Shown here: piece by piece, positions 35,831-44,940 of the stretch
How the letters are laid out: the number at the start of each line of letters is the position of its first letter
Numbering within the stretch: the first letter of the stretch is position 1
Translations under genes and position numbers: made by a program
The notes under the pieces: generated by a model
Told to the model about the DNA's origin: nothing
What the model saw: the letters and a program-made list of their open reading frames with translations, nothing else
Databases searched by the model: none
NCBI RefSeq assembly: GCF_021605415.1
Contig: NZ_WKEQ01000018.1
Location: 36,416 to 100,415, forward strand
Direction: 5' to 3'
Length of the DNA: 64,000 bases
Source: Pseudomonas syringae
Lineage (GTDB): Bacteria > Pseudomonadota > Gammaproteobacteria > Pseudomonadales > Pseudomonadaceae

Positions 35831-36532
35831 ATGCCCAACATCCTCCTGGTCGAAGACGACACCGCCCTCGCCGAACTGATCGCCAGTTATCTGGAACGCA
35901 ACGGCTACTGCGTCAGCGTGATCGGCCGTGGCGATCACGTGCGCGAGCGCGCGCGGGTCAGTCCGCCGGATCTGGTGATCCTCGACCTGATGCTGCCGGG
36001 CCTTGACGGTTTACAGGTCTGTCGCCTGCTGCGGGCCGATTCGGCAGCGTTGCCAATCCTGATGCTCACCGCCCGCGACGACAGTCACGATCAAGTACTC
36101 GGCCTGGAAATGGGCGCCGATGACTACGTCACCAAACCTTGCGAACCCCGGGTGTTGCTCGCTCGCGTGCGCACCTTGCTGCGCCGCAGCAGTCTCGGCG
36201 AACCGGTCACCGTCAACGACCGCATCCTGATGGGCAACCTGTGCATTGACCTGTCCGAACGCACGGTCACCTGGCGCGAGCAACCGGTGGAATTGTCCAG
36301 CGGCGAATACAACCTGCTGGTGGTGCTGGCCCGGCATGCCGGTGAAGTGCTCAGCCGTGATCAGATCCTGCAACGCTTGCGCGGCATCGAATTCAACGGC
36401 ACTGATCGTTCGGTGGACGTGGCAATCTCCAAACTGCGGCGCAAGTTCGACGACAATGCCGGCGAGGCGCGCAAAATCAAGACCGTGTGGGGCAAGGGTT
36501 ATCTGTTCAGCCGTTCCGAGTGGGAATGCTGA
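35831..36532 (+). CDS. OmpR-family response regulator (RstA-like)
   Basis: The 233-residue protein has a receiver with acidic pocket VEDD, phospho-acceptor Asp52 in LDLMLPGLDG and Lys in DDYVTKPCEP. An OmpR-type winged helix follows (ELSSGEYNLLVVLARHAGEVLSRDQIL … TDRSVDVAISKLRRKF … KTVWGKGYLFS). The linker and the LRGIEFNGTDRSVDVAISKLR stretch are closest to E. coli RstA. It is 4 bp from its kinase gene. Lying divergent from the RND operon, it is a candidate regulator of the pump. Confidence 0.93.
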   Translation: MPNILLVEDDTALAELIASYLERNGYCVSVIGRGDHVRERARVSPPDLVILDLMLPGLDGLQVCRLLRADSAALPILMLTARDDSHDQVLGLEMGADDYVTKPCEPRVLLARVRTLLRRSSLGEPVTVNDRILMGNLCIDLSERTVTWREQPVELSSGEYNLLVVLARHAGEVLSRDQILQRLRGIEFNGTDRSVDVAISKLRRKFDDNAGEARKIKTVWGKGYLFSRSEWEC

Positions 36533-36536
36533 GCCG

Positions 36537-37838
36537 ATGTTCAGAATCCTCTTTCGCCTGTATCTGGTGACAATCGTCTCCTACAGCGCGGCGATTTATC
36601 TGGTGCCGGATCTGGTGGTCATGGCATTCCGCGAGCGATTCGTCACTTACAACCTCGACTATTCCCGTGGTTTGCAGTCGCTCATCACCCGCCAGTTTCA
36701 GGCCGTGCCGCAAGCGCAATGGCCGGCATTGGCGGCGCAGATGGACAAGGAGTTCAAGCCGCTGCACATCGTGCTGGCACGCATCGATGACGCCCACTTC
36801 ACCCCGGACGAACGCGAACGCCTGCGCCAGGGCGAAAACGTGGTGCGCATTGGCGACTGGGGCTGGCGAACCCTGGCGGTCACGCCGCTGAATGGCGATG
36901 CGGTGGTGCAAATGGTGGTGCCGCCGGATCCGCTGGACGTCAATTTGTTGTACTGGAGCATCAACGTGCTGATCGGCGCGACCCTGCTCGCTTGCCTTCT
37001 GTTGTGGTTACGTCCGCACTGGCGGGATCTGGAGCGGCTTAAAGGCACTGCCGAACGGTTCGGCAAGGGCCAACTGAGCGAACGCACGAAAATTTCGCCT
37101 CATTCGAATATCGGCAGCCTGGCGCATGTGTTTGACACCATGGCTGGCGACATCGAAAACCTGCTCAATCAGCAGCGCGACTTGCTCAACGCCGTCTCCC
37201 ACGAGCTGCGCACACCATTGACGCGTCTGGATTTCGGCCTCGCCCTGGCGCTGTCCGATGATCTTCCGGTGGCGAGCCGCGAACGTCTGCAAGGCTTGGT
37301 GGCGCACATTCGTGAGCTGGATGAGTTGGTGCTGGAGCTGCTGTCTTTCAGCCGCCTGCAAAATCCGGCGCACCTGCCGGAGCGGGTCGAAGTGGCGCTC
37401 GACGAGTTCATCGATAGCATCCTGGGCAGCGTCGATGAAGAACTGGAAACACCTGACATCGTCATCGACGTCTTGCTCCACGGCCAACTGGAACGTTTTT
37501 CCCTTGATCCACGACTGACCGCCCGGGCCATCCAGAATCTGGTGCGCAACGCCATGCGCTATTGCGAAAAGCGCATCCAGATCGGCGTCCAGGTTTGCCC
37601 CAAGGGTTGTGAGATTTGGGTCGATGACGATGGCATCGGTATTCCCGATGACGAGCGCGAGCGGATCTTCGAACCGTTTTATCGACTTGACCGCAGCCGC
37701 GACCGCGCCACGGGTGGCTTCGGCCTCGGTCTGGCGATCAGTCGCCGGGCACTCGAGGCCCAAGGTGGCAACCTGACGGTTGAGTCGTCGCCATTGGCCG
37801 GCGCGCGATTCCGTTTGTGGTTGCCAACGTCTTCCTGA
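36537..37838 (+). CDS. Membrane sensor histidine kinase (RstB-like)
   Basis: The 433-residue kinase has two membrane spans (near 5-30 and 135-160) around a periplasmic domain of about 100 residues. The HAMP-like stretch RPHWRDLERLKGTAERFGKGQLSER closely resembles RstB. The H-box NAVSHELRTPLTRLDF carries His222. N, G and F boxes follow (NLVRNAMRYCEK, DDDGIGIP, FGLGLAISRRALEAQGG). It is the partner of the regulator just upstream. Its signal is unknown; RstB-type sensors are linked with low pH or low Mg in enterobacteria. Confidence 0.92.
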   Translation: MFRILFRLYLVTIVSYSAAIYLVPDLVVMAFRERFVTYNLDYSRGLQSLITRQFQAVPQAQWPALAAQMDKEFKPLHIVLARIDDAHFTPDERERLRQGENVVRIGDWGWRTLAVTPLNGDAVVQMVVPPDPLDVNLLYWSINVLIGATLLACLLLWLRPHWRDLERLKGTAERFGKGQLSERTKISPHSNIGSLAHVFDTMAGDIENLLNQQRDLLNAVSHELRTPLTRLDFGLALALSDDLPVASRERLQGLVAHIRELDELVLELLSFSRLQNPAHLPERVEVALDEFIDSILGSVDEELETPDIVIDVLLHGQLERFSLDPRLTARAIQNLVRNAMRYCEKRIQIGVQVCPKGCEIWVDDDGIGIPDDERERIFEPFYRLDRSRDRATGGFGLGLAISRRALEAQGGNLTVESSPLAGARFRLWLPTSS

Positions 37839-37888
37839 ACGCCGATGGCATCAGTTTCCGATAAGTGGCAACACTGAGCACGGTTTAC

Positions 37889-37904
37889 CTGTCAGATCTG
37901 ACAG
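37889..37904. promoter_or_regulatory. 16-bp perfect palindrome upstream of a large repeat-type gene
   Basis: CTGTCAGATCTGACAG is a perfect palindrome 71 bp before the ATG at 37976. It does not look like a terminator because no T run follows. It could be an operator of unknown identity. Confidence 0.5.
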
Positions 37905-37975
37905 TAGCGGCTGAGGGGTCTCCAGTGTTTGATGGACAGTGCTGATTTTGTCCTCGTACCAAGGAAAACCGCGCA

Positions 37976-39499
37976 ATGGCCGACTCGACACTCGTACAAC
38001 CTCACATCCCGGAAATGAAGGTAGACATTTTGGGGCCGGAACCCATTGATGCCGGGCTTCCGCTGGCTCTGACCTACCTCTATCCCGAGGGGGTAAAAGT
38101 GCTTATCGAGCCGGCGCCGTCGGCATCCGCAAAAGATCATTACGTTGTACGGCTGAACGGTGACGTCGCCACTGAGATAGAAATCGCAGAGGGGGAGGCG
38201 TCGCAACAGGCGACTGTCTACGTCCCGGCGGAACTATGGAAGGACAAGCTGAACGTTCTTGAATATGGCCTGCAGCGGGCCACGGTTGAAATCGAAACGT
38301 CGCAGCCATTGCAGGTCTGGTTTAACACCGAGCGTCCGGGGCAGATGGATCGCTTCCCCGATCAAGAAGGCCATTCCGAACTTTCAATCACCGTGCCGAA
38401 TGAAGTTCTGGAGGAGGGCGTGGATCCCGAGCGTGCGCGCCTGGGCGTCGAGGTCAGCGTTTTTTATCCGCTGATGCGGGCATTCGACATGATTCAGCTG
38501 TACTGCAATGGCGAAGTTCTCAGGCATATCGTCAACCAGGACGAAGTGGAGCAGCAGCAGCCGATCCGGATGATGATCGACGAGGCGACGTTTCTCGCTG
38601 CCGGTGACAATCCGCAATTTCCGGTGCGTTTCACGGTGCTGGATCGGGTCGGAAACGGCCCTGACGTAAACAGCCCCGACTCCGTTACCGTGAACCTGTT
38701 TGTAAGGGTAAAAGGCACCTGGTTCGACCCGCCGATTGTCAGCGAAGACCCCAACGACTCTGAAGACGATCCCGATGTCATCGATCTGGAAAAACTGGCC
38801 GGCAAGCCAGCGACGGCTCAGGTGTATGTCTCGCGCAGCTGGTTGAAGGACGACGAAATACAGCTGACCTGCCGTTTCCAGTTGGGGGATGAAACTGAAC
38901 GGCTGACCTTGGCGGAAACCGTGAAAAACGTGCCGTTCATGTATTCGCTGCCGGTGCCGCACGCCTGTTTTCTCGCGGCGGCAGGCGGGTCGGCGGTGTT
39001 CAGCTATACGCGGGTTAGCGCGGGCGTTGAGCTGGATCGCTCCACCGTGCAGCGGGTCAGCATCAAAGGCGCATCGGCAGGTGCGCTGGAGCCACCCGTC
39101 CTGGTGGGTGCGGGCGATGAGATCGATCCGTTGGCGTTTGCCGAAGGCATCACCGCGCGCGTCGAATACCTTGAAGACCAGCCAGGCGACCAGGCCCGAA
39201 TCAACGTTCAAGGTACGGCGGGGATCGGTTCCCCCCCATTAGCCGCCGTCGCGTTCAACAAAAACCATCGGGCAAATTTTCTGCTCAAGGCACCCGTACT
39301 GGCGGCCAATCAGGGCAACGTGCTGAAACTTTCGTGGGCGCTGTTGCGCGGTAGCGCCACTCAGCCGTCACGCACTCGCGATGTGACGGTCAAGCGTATT
39401 GAAGACAACGATTGGCGCTTGCCGATACCGACGCTGCCGCAATCACTGGACAACCAAGTTCTGGATCTCGTTACGTTCACCGGCCCCGCGCAGGCCTAG
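37976..39499 (+). CDS. N-terminal part of a large beta-repeat protein, ended by an in-frame amber codon
   Basis: The 507 residues look all-beta, rich in Val, Asp and Pro, with at least two repeats of an Ig-like layout (LELSI…VPNEVLEEGVDP, AQVYVSRSWLKDDEI). They match the style of long hypothetical surface-type proteins common in the P. fluorescens group. There is no signal peptide. A good site (AAGGA about 11 bp before the ATG) is present. The frame stops at TAG 39497-39499 but continues openly for another 247 codons in the same frame with matching content. The gene is probably a single protein of about 755 residues broken by a nonsense change, or a read-through product. Confidence 0.8.
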   Translation: MADSTLVQPHIPEMKVDILGPEPIDAGLPLALTYLYPEGVKVLIEPAPSASAKDHYVVRLNGDVATEIEIAEGEASQQATVYVPAELWKDKLNVLEYGLQRATVEIETSQPLQVWFNTERPGQMDRFPDQEGHSELSITVPNEVLEEGVDPERARLGVEVSVFYPLMRAFDMIQLYCNGEVLRHIVNQDEVEQQQPIRMMIDEATFLAAGDNPQFPVRFTVLDRVGNGPDVNSPDSVTVNLFVRVKGTWFDPPIVSEDPNDSEDDPDVIDLEKLAGKPATAQVYVSRSWLKDDEIQLTCRFQLGDETERLTLAETVKNVPFMYSLPVPHACFLAAAGGSAVFSYTRVSAGVELDRSTVQRVSIKGASAGALEPPVLVGAGDEIDPLAFAEGITARVEYLEDQPGDQARINVQGTAGIGSPPLAAVAFNKNHRANFLLKAPVLAANQGNVLKLSWALLRGSATQPSRTRDVTVKRIEDNDWRLPIPTLPQSLDNQVLDLVTFTGPAQA

Positions 39500-39517
39500 T
39501 GCGAACCATGGCCGTCC

Positions 39518-40243
39518 ATGGCAGTCGACCAGTTGCGCTGGTTCCGACTGCACGGCATTGACAGGAACGGCGATGAATACGTGGTTCCCATTGCACAGGG
39601 CGCGCCAGTCACCAAACCGGAAGTCGGCAGCGGCCTCGATAACACCGTGCCGCGTGAACTGCTGCTCAAGTTCCAGCCAGGCAGCACGTTGCGCATCGAG
39701 CTGAAAGTCGCCTTTGACGGGCATGATGATGAGAGTGCAGCGGTGTGCTTCACGCCGCGAATTTTGCAGCTGCTGGATTCACCGCCCGTCTTGCTTCAAG
39801 ACTTTACCGAAGTGCCGTCCCAAACCGTGCGAGCAGGGGAAGTGATTGAAGTGCCCGGCATGCTCATCACGTTCAAATCGGGTGAGGGCGAGTGTGCAAT
39901 CACCGAGCGCACTGAAATTGGTGAGTCGTTTACGGGCCGAATCGAGGGGCAAGTACTGAGTGTCGGCCGCGAAGCCAATGGCGTCGATCCTGTAAATGTC
40001 GAATTGGCACTCAGCCAGGGCTGTTCACGGATCAGCTTCTGGCACGTCAGCTCCAATTACGATGACAGCACCGTGTCGTACTACAACGACGACGGAGCAC
40101 TGCTCGGTGTGCAGCGGATCGGCGCCTCCTATGGCACACCGGTGAACGTCGAATTCGCAGCGACGGGCATCGTGCGCCTGGATTTCCATTGCCCGACGCC
40201 GGACTGGTTCTCGATGGATAACTTCAGGGTGCAATATTTCTGA
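39518..40243 (+). CDS. C-terminal part of the same beta-repeat protein
   Basis: The 241 residues in the frame of the upstream gene start with PWPSMAVDQLRWFRLHG (the first codons lie between the amber and this ATG). They continue the repeat pattern, then end in a beta-rich domain (SFTGRIEGQVLSVG … DWFSMDNFRVQYF) resembling a jelly-roll carbohydrate-binding module. No ribosome site precedes ATG 39518 (GAACCATGGCCGTCC), so independent translation is doubtful. I read it as the detached end of the protein starting at 37976. Confidence 0.6.
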   Translation: MAVDQLRWFRLHGIDRNGDEYVVPIAQGAPVTKPEVGSGLDNTVPRELLLKFQPGSTLRIELKVAFDGHDDESAAVCFTPRILQLLDSPPVLLQDFTEVPSQTVRAGEVIEVPGMLITFKSGEGECAITERTEIGESFTGRIEGQVLSVGREANGVDPVNVELALSQGCSRISFWHVSSNYDDSTVSYYNDDGALLGVQRIGASYGTPVNVEFAATGIVRLDFHCPTPDWFSMDNFRVQYF

Positions 40244-40297
40244 GGCTCATCGGTGATGCATAGCGTTGCCCTGTCATTTGCCGAACGCAGCGCTGCG

Positions 40298-40831
40298 TCA
40301 GGTTTTCGATGACCCATTGATCGCTTCGGCCAGATCCCGATAAGCCTCGCAACCGGTGCCGCAGATCGAACGGATCTGTTGAAGCTGTTCCTGGGCCAGA
40401 TCCAGTCGTCCTTTGGTCACGTAGGCTTCGCCCAAATATTCACGCACTTGCGCGTACTGCGGATCGAGTTTCACCGATTGCAGGTAATAGCCGATGCCCT
40501 CATCCGTACGGCCGAGTTTGCGCGTGGCATAACCGCGATAATTCAGGGCCTTGGCGGTGTTCGGCGATTTCAGGGTATCGAGCAGGGCCAAGGCTTCTTC
40601 ATAACGCCCGTCCTTGGCCAGACGATAGGCGTAATCGGTACGGTCGGCGTCTGGCAACAGACTACTCGTCACCAACACGCATTCCTGCGTTTTGCTGTCC
40701 CAGACCTGACCTTTCGGGCAGTCGGGCTTCTTCACCGGTTCATCTTCATCGCCGTCGGCGAAGGCGAGAGGGCTAAACAATACAGCGGCCATCAACAACG
40801 GCGCGGCGAACATCACTGAGCGGATAGTCAT
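40298..40831 (-). CDS. Secreted TPR-repeat protein
   Basis: The 177-residue precursor has a signal peptide (MTIRSVMFAAPLLMAAVLFSPLAFA) and a short Cys pair region (KKPDCPKGQVWDSKTQECVLV). Three TPR-like repeats follow (RLAKDGRYEEALALLDTL, NYRGYATRKLGRTDEGIGYY, REYLGEAYVTKGRLDLAQEQL). A second Cys pair (SICGTGC) is near the end, suggesting disulfides in the periplasm. The partner is unknown. Confidence 0.88.
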   Translation of the reverse strand: MTIRSVMFAAPLLMAAVLFSPLAFADGDEDEPVKKPDCPKGQVWDSKTQECVLVTSSLLPDADRTDYAYRLAKDGRYEEALALLDTLKSPNTAKALNYRGYATRKLGRTDEGIGYYLQSVKLDPQYAQVREYLGEAYVTKGRLDLAQEQLQQIRSICGTGCEAYRDLAEAINGSSKT

Positions 40832-41043
40832 GGTTCAGGCTCCATGGTGGTACATCGTTTTGCGCATCCTATAAAGAAAGACCAAATTCAGCGGTTGTGC
40901 TCGACCGCCCATGCCCGTTGATCGGCGTTTCGGATTGAACACCCATGCAGGCGCTTGATCCAGTCCCGCTTTTGGCCGAACCACCGCCCCGATGCCTTGT
41001 TATAGTTCGGGCCTCATTTTTCTGCCGGTAAAGGATCATCGCC

Positions 41044-41856
41044 ATGTCTCAATACTCCGCCTTCAGCGTCGAATTGGTCGATAACATCGCTCATGTGCAG
41101 ATCAACCGGCCGGAAAAGATCAATTCGATGAACGCCGCGTTCTGGACCGAGATCATCGAGATCTTCCAGTGGGTCGACGAGACCGACGAAGTGCGCGTGG
41201 TGGTGCTCGGTGGTGCCGGCAAACACTTTTCTTCCGGCATCGATCTGATGATGCTCGCCGGGGTGGCCAATGAACTGGGCAAGGACGTGGGTCGCAATGC
41301 GCGTCTGCTGCGGCGCAAGATCCTCGCCCTGCAAGCGTCTTTCAATGCCGTCGATAATTGCCGCAAACCGGTACTGGCGGCGATTCACGGTTATTGCCTC
41401 GGTGGCGCCATCGACCTGATCGCCGCGTGCGACATGCGCTACGCCGCCGAAGACACGCAATTCTCAATCAAGGAAATCGATATCGGCATGGCCGCCGATG
41501 TTGGCACTTTGCAACGGTTGCCACGGATCATCGGTGACGGCATGCTGCGGGAGCTGGCGTACACCGGTCGCACCTTTGGTGCCGAAGAAGGCCGCAGCAT
41601 CGGCCTGGTCAACCGCGTTTACGCCGACAAGGACAGCCTGCTCGAAGGCGTGATGGAGATCGCCCGCGAGATCGCCGCCAAATCGCCGATTGCGATTGCC
41701 GGCACCAAGGCAATGATCAGTTACATGCGTGACCATCGCATCGACGATGGCCTCGAATACGTTGCCACCTGGAACGCCGCCATGCTGCAATCCACCGATC
41801 TGCGCGTGGCCATGGCCGCCCATATGAGCAAACAGAAACCCGAATTTCTGGATTGA
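41044..41856 (+). CDS. Crotonase-family protein, delta3,5-delta2,4-dienoyl-CoA isomerase-like
   Basis: The 270-residue crotonase has an oxyanion loop FSSGIDLMML and GYCLGGAIDLIAACDMRYA. The stretch FSIKEIDIGMAADVGTLQRLPRIIG is close to mitochondrial ECH1, including the Glu and the AAD Asp used to shift double bonds. It would help degrade unsaturated fatty acids with odd-position double bonds. AAGGA lies about 9 bp before the ATG. nudC follows after 10 bp, probably in the same transcript, though the two have no obvious functional link. Confidence 0.92.
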   Translation: MSQYSAFSVELVDNIAHVQINRPEKINSMNAAFWTEIIEIFQWVDETDEVRVVVLGGAGKHFSSGIDLMMLAGVANELGKDVGRNARLLRRKILALQASFNAVDNCRKPVLAAIHGYCLGGAIDLIAACDMRYAAEDTQFSIKEIDIGMAADVGTLQRLPRIIGDGMLRELAYTGRTFGAEEGRSIGLVNRVYADKDSLLEGVMEIAREIAAKSPIAIAGTKAMISYMRDHRIDDGLEYVATWNAAMLQSTDLRVAMAAHMSKQKPEFLD

Positions 41857-41866
41857 AGAATAAACC

Positions 41867-42697
41867 ATGACATCTCGCTGGATCACCGCAGTACTGGACA
41901 CCGATCAACCCGGCGGCTGGGCCGTTGCGCGCAGTCCCGAAGGCTTTCTGTTCGACGACAACGGCGCGCTGTTCCCTCGGGAATGGCTCAAACGCCAGGA
42001 TTTGTCCGTATTGACCGAGCACGGCATCGGCCATCTCGACGGCGAACCGGTGTTCTTGCTGGAGCTGTCGAATGCCAGCGAAGTGCCGGGTTGTAACTGG
42101 AAGGGCTTGCGGGCGTTCATGCTGGATGGCGATCACACCGTCTACAAAGTGCTGGGTTATGCGGCGCAAATCGGCACATGGGCCCGCGAGCATCGTTTCT
42201 GCGGCAATTGCGGGCAGGCGATGTCCCAAGTGCCACGGGAGCGGGCAATGCATTGCCAGCCGTGTGACCTGCGCAATTATCCGCGCATTTCGCCGAGCAT
42301 GATCGTGCTGGTGACCCGTGGCGATGAGGTGCTGCTGGCACGCTCGCCGCGTTTCGTCACCGGGGTTTACAGCACGCTGGCCGGGTTCGCCGAACCGGGT
42401 GAGTCGGCGGAAGATTGCCTGATTCGCGAAGTGCGCGAGGAAGTGCAGATCGAGGTGAAGAACATTCAGTACCAGGGCAGCCAGTGCTGGCCGTTCCCGC
42501 ACTCGATGATGCTCGGCTTCCATGCCGAATATGCGGGAGGCGAGATTGTCTGTCAGGAAGACGAAATCGAAGACGCCCAGTGGTTCAACGTACACAACCT
42601 GCCGCCATTGCCGGCGTCGCGTTCGATTGCCCGTTACCTGATCGACGTCTACGTGGCGCGCCGCTTAGGCCACGCTGAACCAGTGCTGCCAGGCTAA
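41867..42697 (+). CDS. nudC: NADH pyrophosphatase
   Basis: The 276-residue Nudix hydrolase cleaves NADH to NMNH and AMP and can remove NAD caps from RNA. A four-Cys zinc ribbon (CGNCGQ … CQPC at about 105-127) precedes the Nudix box [20 protein letters not shown], followed by [14 protein letters not shown] typical of NudC (SQPWPFP). Ser-Gln-Cys in place of Ser-Gln-Pro is a small departure. The end overlaps the convergent permease gene by 33 bp. Confidence 0.95.
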   Translation: MTSRWITAVLDTDQPGGWAVARSPEGFLFDDNGALFPREWLKRQDLSVLTEHGIGHLDGEPVFLLELSNASEVPGCNWKGLRAFMLDGDHTVYKVLGYAAQIGTWAREHRFCGNCGQAMSQVPRERAMHCQPCDLRNYPRISPSMIVLVTRGDEVLLARSPRFVTGVYSTLAGFAEPGESAEDCLIREVREEVQIEVKNIQYQGSQCWPFPHSMMLGFHAEYAGGEIVCQEDEIEDAQWFNVHNLPPLPASRSIARYLIDVYVARRLGHAEPVLPG

Positions 42698-43444
42698 ACG
42701 TACGGTCAGGCCCAGCACCACGGTGATGAACACCGGACGGATGAACTTCGCGCCACCGCTGATCGCGGTGCGCGCACCGAAGAATGCGCCGACCATCACC
42801 GACATGCCCATGCTAAGGCCGATGATCCAGTCCACTTGCCCCGAGAACACAAACACCGACAACGCGGCGATGTTGCTGACGAAGTTCATGCTGCGCGCCA
42901 CGCCGCTGGCCTTGACCAGGTCGATCGGATAGAGCAACAGGCTGCTGACTGTCCAGAATGCGCCTGTGCCGGGGCCGGCCACGCCGTCATAGAAACCGAG
43001 GCTGAAGCCCTGGGTCGATTGCCATTTCTTTTTGATCGGTGCATCGCTGTCCAGCGGTGCTTTGGGCGTGCCGCCGAACAACAGATACAGACCGCAGGCG
43101 AAGACGATCACCGGCAGCATCTTGTTCAGCCATTCTGCTGGCAGGTAGTGCGCGACGATGGCGCCGGCCAAGGCGCCGATCAGCGTGCCGACGATGGCAT
43201 GCACCCACTGACGCGGGTGGAACAGCTTGCGCCGGTAGAAGGTGAAGCTGGCGGTCGCCGAGCCGAACGTCGAACTCAGTTTGTTGGTGCCCAGCACCAG
43301 ATGCGGCGGCAGGCCGGCGGTGAGCAGGGCCGGTGTGGTCAACAAACCGCCGCCGCCAGCGATGGCGTCGATGAAACCGGCAACAAAGGCAACGACGGCC
43401 AGGATGGCCAGGGTGGTGAGATCTACGCTGAGTTCGAAAGGCAT
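42665..43444 (-). CDS. TauE/SafE-family anion permease
   Basis: The 259-residue membrane protein has seven or eight hydrophobic spans. The family start [26 protein letters not shown] and repeat [17 protein letters not shown] are clear. Members export sulfite, sulfoacetate or similar organosulfur anions, but the substrate here is unknown. The gene converges with nudC and the two coding ends overlap by 33 bp. Confidence 0.92.
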   Translation of the reverse strand: MPFELSVDLTTLAILAVVAFVAGFIDAIAGGGGLLTTPALLTAGLPPHLVLGTNKLSSTFGSATASFTFYRRKLFHPRQWVHAIVGTLIGALAGAIVAHYLPAEWLNKMLPVIVFACGLYLLFGGTPKAPLDSDAPIKKKWQSTQGFSLGFYDGVAGPGTGAFWTVSSLLLYPIDLVKASGVARSMNFVSNIAALSVFVFSGQVDWIIGLSMGMSVMVGAFFGARTAISGGAKFIRPVFITVVLGLTVRLAWQHWFSVA

Positions 43445-43534
43445 GGAGTCGGGCTTATTCGGCAGGGGTGCAGCGCTGGGCTGCGGGGAAGGGCTGCCAT
43501 GTTACTCATTTCCAGTTGTTGCGGCGACCCGGCT

Positions 43535-43650
43535 GACGCCTTCGCGGGCAAGCCCGGCTCCTACAGGATTCGCGGCTGATACCTGCAGGAGCCGCGGCAC
43601 GCTGCTTAAAAAGGATCAAAAGATCGCAGCGTGCCGCAGGTCCTACATGG
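43535..43650. repeat. Cluster of REP units of two types
   Basis: A single unit of the GCCTTCGCGGGCAAGCCCGG type (43538-43565) is followed by an inverted doublet (CAGGAGCCGCGGCACGCTGC … GATCGCAGCGTGCCGCAGGTCC, 43585-43645). It lies between the TauE gene and the end of the DUF1348 gene and fills the 214-bp gap. Confidence 0.8.
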
Positions 43651-43658
43651 GGGACTGG

Positions 43659-44138
43659 TTACAAGCCGAGTTCGGACAGGCCCGGGTGATCGTCCGGCCG
43701 GCGGCCCAGCGGCCAGCGGAATTTGCGTTCACTTTCCTGGATCGGCAAGTCGTTGATGCAGGCGTAGCGCTGGAACATCAGGCCGTTTTCATCGAACTCC
43801 CAGTTCTCGTTGCCGTAAGACCGAAACCAATTGCCGGAGTCGTCGTGCCACTCATAGGCATACCGCACGGCAATACGGGTGTCGGAATAAGCCCACAATT
43901 CCTTGATCAGCCGATAATCCAGCTCCTTGGCCCATTTGCGGGTCAGGAACGCCTTGGCTTCTTCACGGTTGTTGGCGAATTCGGCGCGGTTGCGCCATTT
44001 GGTATCGAGGGTGTAGGCCAGCGAAACTCGTTGCGGATCGCGGGAATTCCAGCCGTCCTCAGCCAAACGGACCTTTTCGATGGCGGATTCACGGTTGAAC
44101 GGCGGCAGTGGCGGGCGAACTTCGGCTGCAGTGGACAT
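43659..44138 (-). CDS. DUF1348 (NTF2-like) protein
   Basis: The 159-residue protein shows the DUF1348 pattern: [60 protein letters not shown], then [31 protein letters not shown]. The fold is NTF2-like, and the small cavity suggests a ligand, but no reaction is known. It lies 45 bp behind a TetR regulator on the same strand, so it is likely the target of that regulator. Confidence 0.9.
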   Translation of the reverse strand: MSTAAEVRPPLPPFNRESAIEKVRLAEDGWNSRDPQRVSLAYTLDTKWRNRAEFANNREEAKAFLTRKWAKELDYRLIKELWAYSDTRIAVRYAYEWHDDSGNWFRSYGNENWEFDENGLMFQRYACINDLPIQESERKFRWPLGRRPDDHPGLSELGL

Positions 44139-44183
44139 ATCAAGTCTCCGATCAAGTTGAATGTTGTCAGGCTTATTGAAGCG

Positions 44184-44747
44184 TTACAGATCCAATAATT
44201 TTCGCGCCACTAATTGCGCATTATCGGCCGCGCCGTGATCACCCATCACCAGCGCTACGGTAATGGCGCCATCGATCAGGATCAGCAGTTGCCTGGCCAG
44301 CAGTTGCGGATCTTCGGCGCCATGTTCGGTACAAATTTCGCACACATAGTCGAGCAGCTTTTGTTTGTGATCCTTGGCGACTAATCGCACTGGATCTTGT
44401 GGGTTGCCGGTTTCGCCGCTGGTGTTGATGAAAGCGCAACCGCGAAAACCTTCCGAATCGAACCAGCTTCCGAGCACGGTGAACAGGTTGAGCAAGCGGT
44501 CGGCGGGAGTTGCGGCCTGATCCACGGCGTTTCTGTACCAGCTCATCCAGCGCACGTCACGCCGTTGCAGGGCGCCAATGGTCAACTCTTCCTTGTTGGC
44601 GAAGTAACGGTAGATGCTTTTCCTGGAGACGCCCGCGGTTTTCACCAGAAGATCCATGCCAGTGGCTGCGATGCCGCTTTTGTAGATCAGCTTTTCGGTG
44701 ACATCGAGGATGATGTCGCGTGTGGTTGTGTCGGTGATTTTGTTCAT
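44184..44747 (-). CDS. TetR-family repressor, predicted leaderless mRNA
   Basis: The 187-residue protein has an N-terminal TetR HTH at about 10-55 (TTRDIILDVTEKLIYKSGIAATGMDLLVKTAGVSRKSIYRYFANKEEL) and a variable helical effector domain. The promoter directly upstream has TTGACC and TACAGT 17 bp apart with a 14-bp palindrome between them. The -10 box ends 6 bp before the ATG, so transcription should start at or next to the A of ATG. No ribosome site is visible, in line with a leaderless message. It probably represses itself and the DUF1348 gene. Confidence 0.92.
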   Translation of the reverse strand: MNKITDTTTRDIILDVTEKLIYKSGIAATGMDLLVKTAGVSRKSIYRYFANKEELTIGALQRRDVRWMSWYRNAVDQAATPADRLLNLFTVLGSWFDSEGFRGCAFINTSGETGNPQDPVRLVAKDHKQKLLDYVCEICTEHGAEDPQLLARQLLILIDGAITVALVMGDHGAADNAQLVARKLLDL

Positions 44748-44753
44748 GAGCGG

Positions 44754-44782
44754 ACTGTAGAACGATCGTTCTTCATGGTCAA
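44754..44782 (-). promoter_or_regulatory. TetR promoter with operator palindrome in the spacer
   Basis: On the minus strand the -35 box TTGACC (44777-44782) and -10 box TACAGT (44754-44759) are separated by 17 bp. The spacer holds almost all of the perfect palindrome AGAACGATCGTTCT (44759-44772). A repressor bound there would block RNA polymerase directly. Confidence 0.8.
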
Positions 44783-44798
44783 TTTATTTTTTAAAGTG

Positions 44799-44867
44799 AA
44801 AAGATCGCAGCGTGCCGCAGCTCCTGCACGGATCGATGTAGGCGCTGCCGAACGCTGCGATCTTTTC
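44799..44867. repeat. REP palindrome doublet
   Basis: AAAGATCGCAGCGTGCCGCAGCTCC and its inverted partner GGCGCTGCCGAACGCTGCGATCTTTT flank a short spacer. It lies between the divergent TetR and pssA genes, upstream of the TetR promoter. Confidence 0.85.
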
Positions 44868-44940
44868 TGGTGCCAGCGAGACCCGACGGGAGCGATGGTG
44901 TAAGCTTTCGCACTCTTCGGATTCGATCATTGCGAGCCCT

